Assembly (NCBI GenBank): GCA_020747015.1
Contig: JAGTJM010000150.1
Span: 1 to 23,002, forward strand
Source: Pyrenochaeta sp. MPI-SDFR-AT-0127
Lineage: Eukaryota; Ascomycota; Dothideomycetes; Pleosporales; Cucurbitariaceae
Direction: 5' to 3'
Length of the DNA stretch: 23,002 nt
A model generated the notes under the pieces. It had not been told where the DNA came from and did not search any database. It was given only the letters and a program-made list of their open reading frames with translations. Position numbers and translations under genes: made by a program. Positions 9,249-16,048 of the stretch are shown here, piece after piece; position 1 is the stretch's first letter; every line of letters starts with the position of its first letter.

Positions 9249-10088
9249 TTATTCGTCGTCCCCTCGTGGTGGAAGCGCCAAAGGACGACCGGCTAGAATG
9301 GCCTCCCGATCTTGTCGCATGCCTTCCAGGACCGCAACGAGGCCGCCTTCGCGCATGCGCTCGAGCACCACCTTCATTCCCTTCTGAGCATTCGGCTGGC
9401 TTCTTTGCGCACGATTCAGGCCAATCTTTTCAATATTGCGTTGCAGAGCTGCGGTACCCCAACTCCTGAGAAAACCCATCTTTTGTGGCTGTTCTTCTTC
9501 TGCGGCAGCACCCTCCCGGGCGGCCTCTCGTTTCTTCTTCCAGGCCTCTCCGATGTGGCTGTGTAGCGTAACGGAACTCGTGACATCCGTAGTCTCGCCG
9601 TTGTCTTCGACTTTGGCGCCACCCGTGCCACCAAAGTTGATGAAGCCGTGCCGTCGCGCGGCGCCTTCCATACCCTGCCAAATCTTGGCGTCATCAGGCA
9701 CCGCCAATGGCGCAGGGCGCATGAACCTCTGTCTCTCGACTACGGATAGCACACCTGTCCATTCCAGGTTCCGCGACTCGGTGTCCATCCATCCCTCCTT
9801 TACATCAACCACACTCTTTTCGAGAATGTACGATTGCGTGTCCCCACTGGCCGAGGCGCCCAGAAGCGAGCGAGGGAGGAGTTTGAGGACGGCAGAGGGC
9901 AACTTTGAGCGCTTAAGATGCAGACGGATGGTTGTTAAGCGCTGGGTAGTGGGGTCATAGTGTCGGGCAATGGTGTCGGTGGAGAGCACGTGTGTCGAGT
10001 ACGGGTTTGGGTAGCGCAGGAAGTAGGCGAGAGTTACGGCGGGGAAGGGGTACGAGTATGTTTCGTTGGAGGAGTAGAATTTGACCAT
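9249..10088 (-). CDS. UPS1: PRELI/MSF1-family mitochondrial lipid-transfer protein (Ups1-like)
   Basis: The 279-aa product begins MVKFYSSNETYSYPF and carries RYPNPYSTHVLSTDT at residues 25-39, very close to the yeast Ups1/PRELI signature. Ups1 with Mdm35 moves phosphatidic acid across the mitochondrial intermembrane space for cardiolipin synthesis. I chose the ATG at 10088 because it sits at the family N-terminus in the context AAAATGG; an in-frame ATG at 10124 would add 12 basic residues. The family is usually 170-230 aa. The extra length here comes from insertions at about residues 127-175 and an acidic/Ala patch at 188-203. The final helix (NAQKGMKVVLERMREGG) matches the Ups1 C-terminal helix, so the whole chain is probably one expanded PRELI domain. 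The gene diverges from TrpRS. Confidence 0.88.
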   Translation of the reverse strand: MVKFYSSNETYSYPFPAVTLAYFLRYPNPYSTHVLSTDTIARHYDPTTQRLTTIRLHLKRSKLPSAVLKLLPRSLLGASASGDTQSYILEKSVVDVKEGWMDTESRNLEWTGVLSVVERQRFMRPAPLAVPDDAKIWQGMEGAARRHGFINFGGTGGAKVEDNGETTDVTSSVTLHSHIGEAWKKKREAAREGAAAEEEQPQKMGFLRSWGTAALQRNIEKIGLNRAQRSQPNAQKGMKVVLERMREGGLVAVLEGMRQDREAILAGRPLALPPRGDDE

Positions 10089-10244
10089 TTTGACGCTTCT
10101 CTTTCTCTGCCTGCCTTTGCTCAATGCTGTTGTATGCTTTGATTCGGAGGTTTCGGTAACGTGGTGTGTTAGGGAGGGAGCTCAATGCAGCCTATAACGC
10201 GCGGTTCTCAAACTCAGGTGACAAAGTGGCATTGTCGAGCGCAT

Positions 10245-10266
10245 CCAATTGTTGTTCGACAATTGG
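10245..10266. promoter_or_regulatory. Inverted repeat carrying two opposed CCAAT boxes
   Basis: CCAATTGT (10245-10252) is separated by six bases from its perfect reverse complement ACAATTGG (10259-10266). One CCAAT box therefore faces each gene of the divergent pair. CCAAT is the core bound by the fungal HAP/CBC complex. An overlapping second inverted repeat pairs ATTGTCGA (10231-10238) with TCGACAAT (10256-10263). Protein binding is inferred. Confidence 0.55.
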
Positions 10267-10476
10267 GGAGGCAGGTGAATCTCGATGGAGCGGGGTGGAG
10301 TGGGTAAGTTTGGTGGTGTGACGACAGGACAAAAGCGTCCAGAGCTCTGACGACCGTCACGAGTTTTGCCTCCGTCGGCATTCCATTGCTGCCGATGTGG
10401 CTGGTGCTGATATGTGGCGCAGGGCGGGGCAGGAGAGCGACCCTCCAAATTGTGGCGGGGGTAGCTTCGTGTTGAT

Positions 10477-10483
10477 TGAGTCA
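10477..10483. promoter_or_regulatory. Gcn4/CPC1-type site TGAGTCA upstream of WRS1
   Basis: TGAGTCA is the exact palindromic-type half-site pair recognised by Gcn4/CPC1/CpcA. It lies 109-115 bp before the TrpRS start codon. Aminoacyl-tRNA synthetase genes are established targets of cross-pathway control in fungi, which makes this single match more credible than by chance. Confidence 0.5.
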
Positions 10484-10591
10484 GGCAAGGGTGTTTTCTT
10501 ATTGACACAGTCGCTCTTTGATTGCCTCCAGTCGGCGCGTCCCTCTCCCTCTGCACAAATCCACTCATAACACAGCCATTCTCCTCCAGCC

Positions 10592-12073
10592 ATGACTGAG
10601 CCTGAGCCACCTGCCGTCGCCGCTCTCAGTCTGGCCGACACAGCAGCGCAGCCCGTTTCCAAAGCTACAGAGCAGGAGATCAATCCTTGGGACGTGCAAG
10701 CAGCCGTCGACGAGGATGGAAACGTCAAGGAGTTCGACTATGCCCAAATATCGCAGCAGTGGGCCACAAAGCTCGTCGACGACGCCCTGCTGGAGCGATT
10801 CGAGCGAGTCACCGGCCACAAACCCCATCGCTGGTTACGGCGACGACTATTTTTCTCTCATCGAGACCTCGAGCTTATTCTGGACACATATGAGCGCGGA
10901 GAGGATTTCCTGCTATATACTGGCCGTGGCCCAAGCAGTGATGCAATGCACATTGGTCACACAATACCCTTTGAGTTTACAAAGTGGCTACAGGATATCT
11001 TCGACGTACCACTCGTCATCATGTTGACTGACGACGAAAAGTTCTTGTTTAAGGAGAAGCTCAAGCAGCATGAGGTATATGAGTTCGCACGGCAGAATGC
11101 CAAAGACATCATCTCAGTTGGCTTTGATGTCAAGAAGACATTCATCTACATTGACTCCGAGTTCTTCACCTCAGGCCACAATAGACACTTTAGCCTCAAC
11201 TCAACCGAATTTGAAAAGCTGATTACCAACAACCAAGTACGTGGCGCTTTTGGATTCCACGGCTCAACAAATATTGGTAGCAATGCCTTCGCGGCAAAGC
11301 AGTGCGTTGCTGCCTTCGCCTCGTCATACCCTTTCATCTGGGGAGAGGATAACAAGTCTTACCACCGCTCAAAGAAGCTCGCTGCTATACCGTGCCTGAT
11401 TCCCTGTGCCATCGACCAGGATCCCTACTTCCGTCTTGTGCGGGAGAACTGTGGTAGAATGGATCAACCATCACCAAAGCCTGCGCTCATTCACTCCAAG
11501 TTCTTGACTGCGCTACAAGGTGCAGGTGGCAAGATGAGTGCATCAAATCCAAACTCGGCCATCTTCATGAGCGATACCGACAAGCAAGTCAAGAAGAAAA
11601 TCAACAACCACGCATTCTCTGGTGGCCAGGAAACACTCGAACTGCATCGAGAGAAGGGCGGCAATCCCGACATCGACGTGCCATACCAATACCTTGCGTA
11701 CTTCGAAGATGATGATGACAAACTTCTTAGACTGGCAGACGAGTACCGCAAGGGCGAGCTCCTGACGGGCGAGATGAAGAAAGAGTGTATCGATATGATG
11801 ACTGCATACGTTAGAAAATTTCAAGAGGCGAGGGCAAAGGTCACAGATGAGATATTGGAGGATTTCTTGAGGCCAAGAAAACTAGAGTGGAAAGGCAACC
11901 CGAACCCTACCAAGCCAAAAATAGAGAAGACAGAAGAGAAGAGTGAGAGTGGGTCAGCACTAGACGCAGATGGGAAACCAATGACGAAAAATGCGATGAA
12001 GAAGGCACTCAAGATGGCGGAGATCGAACGCAAGAAGAAGGAAAAGGAGGCTGCAGCAGCGGCCAAGAAGTAG
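10592..12073 (+). CDS. WRS1: Tryptophanyl-tRNA synthetase, cytosolic type
   Basis: This 493-aa class Ic synthetase charges tRNA-Trp in the cytosol. It shows the eukaryotic N-terminal block NPWDV (31-35), HKPHRWLRRRLFFSHRDL (77-93), LYTGRGPSSDAMHIGH with the HIGH motif at 120-123, TDDEKFLFKEK, CLIPCAIDQDPYFR (268-281), KPALIHSKF and the KMSAS loop at 314-318. HAFSGGQ and the anticodon-binding helical part follow. The start is the first in-frame ATG after a CT-rich leader, and no intron is needed. Oddities: position 144 is Met (VIMLTDDEK) where human and yeast enzymes have the tryptophan-pocket Gln. The stretch 190-265 is divergent and longer. Residues 441-493 form a Lys/Ala/Glu-rich tail. It lacks an obvious mitochondrial presequence. 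The function call is secure; the substitutions are discussed in the findings. Confidence 0.96.
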   Translation: MTEPEPPAVAALSLADTAAQPVSKATEQEINPWDVQAAVDEDGNVKEFDYAQISQQWATKLVDDALLERFERVTGHKPHRWLRRRLFFSHRDLELILDTYERGEDFLLYTGRGPSSDAMHIGHTIPFEFTKWLQDIFDVPLVIMLTDDEKFLFKEKLKQHEVYEFARQNAKDIISVGFDVKKTFIYIDSEFFTSGHNRHFSLNSTEFEKLITNNQVRGAFGFHGSTNIGSNAFAAKQCVAAFASSYPFIWGEDNKSYHRSKKLAAIPCLIPCAIDQDPYFRLVRENCGRMDQPSPKPALIHSKFLTALQGAGGKMSASNPNSAIFMSDTDKQVKKKINNHAFSGGQETLELHREKGGNPDIDVPYQYLAYFEDDDDKLLRLADEYRKGELLTGEMKKECIDMMTAYVRKFQEARAKVTDEILEDFLRPRKLEWKGNPNPTKPKIEKTEEKSESGSALDADGKPMTKNAMKKALKMAEIERKKKEKEAAAAAKK

Positions 12074-12195
12074 ACGTCTCTGTCCGCTATGGCTTAGACC
12101 AGTGTAGATTTGATACCAACAAGACCTTTACAACATGCGCAACATTTCTTTCCATCCTCATCTATTGCCTGGTCATCTAGAGTCCCCCTGCCACT

Positions 12196-13248
12196 TCACT
12201 CGACCACCTTCCCAAACCCAAATCCCCTTACACCGCTGCTAACCCATACACCCTCACCAACACTAACAGTATCAATACTCACAGGTTCTTCCATACAATA
12301 GCCTTTCCCCAGTGCCCACCTCCTACTCGTACCTCGTTGGCCCCCGGCGCCTACTTTGGCACTGCGGACCGAGTGGCCCCAGCGCCCAGCGAACGGCATT
12401 CTCAGCTCGCCTTCGTCTTCATTGCCGTCTCTTAGGGTTTTGCTTGTGAATTGGCCTGAAGGAACACCGACAGGCGGTGTGACCCATCGTCCACCACGGA
12501 ACAAATAGAGAGAGGTTATTGAGCCTTCAGTAAGTTCGTTGACTTCATTGTATAGCATGACTTCGGTATACGTGGGCTCTTTGATGTTTGTTGGGAGTGC
12601 TCGACCTCGAGATTCATTGTACATGTCACGCTTTGTCGTCTTGAGCAGTGTAAAAGGCGATGATGGTGTGGGTGCTGTGTCGAGCCTTACTATCCATTGC
12701 GGTGGAGATGGGAGACTAGAAGTTGCAGCGGGCAGAGAGTGGTCCGGCCCCAGCGTCAGAGCACCGCCTGTCAATGGGGAGGGCGTGAAGGTGTTTGCAG
12801 GATGAGGTTTAGGATCTGATTTTGGTAGGTCAAATGATGGTGGATAGAGCGTTGACAGTGGAAGTTTGGGAATGGCAGATATATCGACTGTGATATCTGC
12901 AGCTTTATTGAACAGCACTCTCAACTAGAGTCTATAAGTTCAAGGCTTCGAAGCAGTAAGCCTGTGGCTCACCTTTAGAGGCTCATCCTGTCCGCCTTTC
13001 TCAATCCACCTGTTGACTTGCTTCAAGAGCTCATCGTGTAAGGCCTTTCCATCCTTGAGTCTCTTCTCCACCTCATGAAAGTCAAAGTGCTGTGCAGCTT
13101 CTACCATACGGTCGCGGTGATATGTGAGCATGTAGAATGGCGAGGGCGAGAGGAAGTTCAAATCCGACCTCGAGTTTTCGTCTGAAGTCAGGAGAAGAGG
13201 GTCATAGCGAAGAGAAGTGAACAGCTGGAATTCGTTCTCGGTCGCCAT
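12196..13248 (-). CDS. ABZ2: Class IV aminotransferase-fold protein, probable aminodeoxychorismate lyase
   Basis: My model is exon 1 at 12973-13248 and exon 2 at 12196-12924, with a 48-nt intron (GTGAGC to CTCTAG, CTTAC branch candidate), giving 334 aa. The intron length is a multiple of three but the unspliced frame meets a TGA, so removal is required. The N-terminus FQLFTSLRYDP matches fungal Abz2-like proteins. LLKTTKRDMYNESR carries K187, the expected PLP Schiff-base lysine. EVMLYNEVNELTEGSITSLY and GQRGTSRRWAL follow, and the chain ends WVSSGVRGFGFGKVV; all are fold-IV PLP-enzyme hallmarks. Aminodeoxychorismate lyase makes p-aminobenzoate for folate. A branched-chain or D-amino-acid aminotransferase is a less likely alternative. 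An unusual linker (residues about 250-286) separates the WVTPP strand from GQRGT. The gene ends 122 bp from WRS1, tail to tail, and diverges from TOM70. Confidence 0.8.
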
Positions 13249-13680
13249 TCTTGTGAATGCTCCCGTATATCTGACTACAGAGGTGCTTTGTATGTGTTTG
13301 TTGTCAAGGGTGGGTCAGCCAGCCATCAATGGGCCAATGGTGCTCTCCTGCTGAATCATCGTCTTCCACCAGGAGTGGTCACTTCCAAGTTTTCACTTTG
13401 CAGCCAATTGTAGGTGCCGACTAATAGTCTCCTGAGCAAACATATCAAATATCTCTTCTTGCCACAAAGCGGGAATCAACCTGATGTTGAGTGGAAGTGG
13501 ACCAGATGCTGTGGCTCAGCACGGGCTGATGACGTCCCCTGAAGCTCAGACCATGCTACACCAAGCTTCTTGCCCTAGCCCAAATTTCTTCGTCACAACC
13601 ACCCGCGACACGCAGCATTGCGCATTCTAGGAGTCTTTTTTTGGTGCCTCCATCTCTTCGACACTAGCCCTAATACCGCC
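13249..13680. promoter_or_regulatory. Divergent promoter, ADC lyase / TOM70
   Basis: This 432-bp region separates two head-to-head genes. CCAAT boxes occur at 13334-13338 and 13404-13408. The 13-mer GTCAAGGGTGGGT at 13303-13315 also occurs in the MFS promoter. A CT-rich stretch precedes the TOM70 ATG. No additional gene is seen. Confidence 0.55.
13303..13315 (-). repeat. Shared 13-mer, copy 1 (ADC lyase promoter)
   Basis: GTCAAGGGTGGGT on the plus strand reads ACCCACCCTTGAC in the direction of the minus-strand ADC lyase gene, 55-67 bp before its ATG. An identical copy lies at 21645-21657 upstream of the MFS gene, in the same orientation to transcription. Confidence 0.4.
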
Positions 13681-15755
13681 ATGGCGCCCACAAACGCACC
13701 TCTGCCCAACACGCCGGGGCCCTTCCCCGTAGGCATTCCCGTCGAACCAGGCACAAGCTCGTTATGGGACCGGTTGTCGAATTGGGCTGCCGAAAATAAA
13801 GGCATCGTCTACACAGTTGCAGGCATAACACTGGTGGTTGGTGCTGGTGGTGCCGTCTACTACTTCTCCAGCGGCGATTCGAGAGATGACGGGAGCGCGA
13901 CCGACTCTTCGGCGAACAAGCGGAGGCGGCAACGCGAGCGTAAGCGCGCAAAGGAGCGAGCAGAGAAGGGGACGGCAGCCGACAAAGAGCCCACTGCAGA
14001 GACGCCTGCCGGTAGGTTGAGACATGGCGACGCACGCAGCCCCCGCTGATTTGGAACAGAGCCCAAAAAAGCATCCGTCACAGCTACGAGCGACGACGAG
14101 CTCCCAGACGTCACCGAGAGCTCTGTAGTCTCCCTTTCAGAAGAGGTATGCCATGTGCTCGACGGCCATCGAGGACCGAGCTAATTCGTCCGCAGGAGCG
14201 AAAAGACTACGCCGCGAAGCTCAAGGCCGCTGGCAACAAGGCCTATGGCTCAAAGGACTACAACCGCGCCATCGACCTCTACGGCAAGGCCATCCTTTGC
14301 CGACAGGATCCGGTCTTCTACTCAAATCGCGCCGCCTGCTTCAATGCCATGTCCGACTGGGACAAGGTCATCGAAGACACAACGGCCGCCATCAACCTCG
14401 ACAACGAATACGTCAAGGCCCTGAACCGACGAGCCAACGCATACGAGCAGGTCGAGCGCAACAGTGAAGCCCTCCTCGACTACACGGCCAGCTGCATCAT
14501 TGACGGCTTCCGCAACGAGAACAGCGCACAGAGCGTCGAACGTCTCCTCAAAAAGGTCGCAGAGACCAAGGGCAAGGCCATCCTTGCCTCAAAGGAAAAG
14601 AAGCTCCCGAGCCCTACATTTGTTACAAACTACCTACAGAGCTTCCGGCCGAAGCCCTCGCCCGAGGGTCTCGATGATGAAGCCGAGCTGGACGAGGAGA
14701 GCGGAAAGGGCCAATTGCGCAAGGGACTCAAGGCCATGGCCACAAAGACCGCAGAAGGCTACGCAGAAGCTGCCGCAGCATTTGGTCGCGCACTAGAGCT
14801 GGGTGATCTTGGAGAGCACGAGGCGTTTGCATATAACATGCGCGGAACCTTCAGCTACCTCAAGGGTGACAACGAGGATGCCCTGAAAGATATGGACAAG
14901 AGCATTGAGCTGCAGCCTACATTGACTCAAAGCTTTATCAAGCGTGCCAGCATGCATCTTGAGCTTGCCAACCCCGACGCCGCCGAAGCTGACTTCGCCT
15001 CGGCGCTCGAACAAAACTCGAGCGACCCCGATATCTACTACCACCGCGCACAACTTCATTTCATCAAGGCAGAGTTCGGCGAGGCCGCAAAGGATTATCA
15101 AAAGTCTATTGATCTCGACAAGGATTTCATCTTCTCGCACATTCAGCTCGGTGTCACACAGTACAAGATGGGCAGTATCGCCTCTTCAATGGCCACTTTC
15201 CGTCGCTGCATGAAGAACTTCTCGCAAGTCCCTGATGTTTACAACTACTACGGTGAACTTCTCTTGGATCAGCAGAAGTACCAGGAGGCAATTGAGAAAT
15301 TCGATACTGCAGTTGACATGGAGAAGACGTCCAAGCCACTCGGCATGAACGTCTTGCCCTTGATTAACAAGGCACTCGCACTTTTCCAATGGAAGAATGA
15401 CTTTGGGGAGGCGGAGAAGTTGTGCGAGAAGGCACTCATCATCGATCCCGAGTGCGATATTGCCGTTGCCACCATGGCACAGTTACTGTTGCAGCAAGGG
15501 AAGGTCACCGAGGCACTGAAGTACTTTGAACGCGCAGCCGAGCTGTCAAGGACCGAGGGAGAGATTGTAAATGCATTGAGTTATGCCGAGGCGACAAGGA
15601 CACAGCTAGAGGTATGTGTTTATTCTAAAGAAAAATCGACTCATTATGAAACCAGAAACTAACATTACCTCCAGGTGCAAGAAAAATATCCCAAGCTTGC
15701 ATCACGACTAGGTGCCATGGCTGGAGCTGGAGCTGGATTTGGCGGAATGCGGTAA
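13681..15755 (+). CDS. TOM70: Mitochondrial import receptor TOM70
   Basis: My model is four exons, 13681-14011, 14060-14145, 14196-15611 and 15675-15755, giving 637 aa. Introns are 48, 50 and 63 nt, start with GTAGGT, GTATGC and GTATGT, and end in CAG. Residues 41-62 (GIVYTVAGITLVVGAGGAVYYF) form the N-terminal outer-membrane anchor. A basic, then acidic, linker follows. The TPR clamp that binds Hsp70/Hsp90 starts at KDYAAKLKAAGNKAYGSKDY (about 142-161). Further TPR repeats fill the chain to about residue 610 and form the preprotein-binding part. The C-terminus KYPKLASRLGAMAGAG is typical of fungal Tom70. Length agrees with other filamentous fungi. The ATG at 13681 is the first in frame. The TAA runs directly into a 12-A genomic tract. 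The gene converges on SNF1. Confidence 0.95.
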
Positions 15756-16048
15756 AAAAAAAAAAGTAATTGCACATGCGGCATCTTCTCGCCTTTGTTC
15801 AAAATGTGTATTGAATACAGAGACGTCCCGTAATGCGTCTCGCTGGTATGGCGTTTTAATGCTCACTTCCCCCTTCTGTACATGTATAGCATTGAACGGA
15901 TGGAGTACTGATTCTAGAATGAGCGCGTGACGAAAGAACAAAAGAAAAGGAATCATGTCTAGCTAATTTCTCTGGCCCACATAACCCGGGCCTGCACTAC
16001 TCCCCTACGCCCCCACCCCCCCCCTAGTTGGTATCTTTGCATGCTTAA
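15756..16048. other. Convergent 3' intergenic region, TOM70 / SNF1
   Basis: This 293-bp tail-to-tail spacer has a genomic 12-A run at 15754-15765 that begins within the TOM70 stop codon. Nine C lie at 16016-16024, adjoining another short C run. Both are likely length-variable homopolymers. No gene is seen. Confidence 0.45.

Larger units (their letters stand above)
10089..10591. promoter_or_regulatory. Divergent promoter, UPS1-like / WRS1
   Basis: This 503-bp region lies between two head-to-head genes. It contains a CCAAT dyad at 10245-10266, a Gcn4/CPC1 site at 10477-10483 and a CT-rich leader just before the WRS1 ATG. Frames crossing it on the minus strand overlap the WRS1 start and encode nothing recognisable. 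Confidence 0.6.

Noticed and set aside
9960..10185. N-terminal extension of the Ups1-like protein from ATG 10124
   Set aside because: The 12 added residues (MSKGRQRKRSVK) precede a start that aligns with the PRELI family N-terminus; the downstream ATG has a better context.
7085..13248. Secondary-metabolite or resistance gene cluster around the TmpA-like gene and TrpRS
   Set aside because: There is no synthase, synthetase, regulator or tailoring enzyme nearby; neighbours are housekeeping genes.
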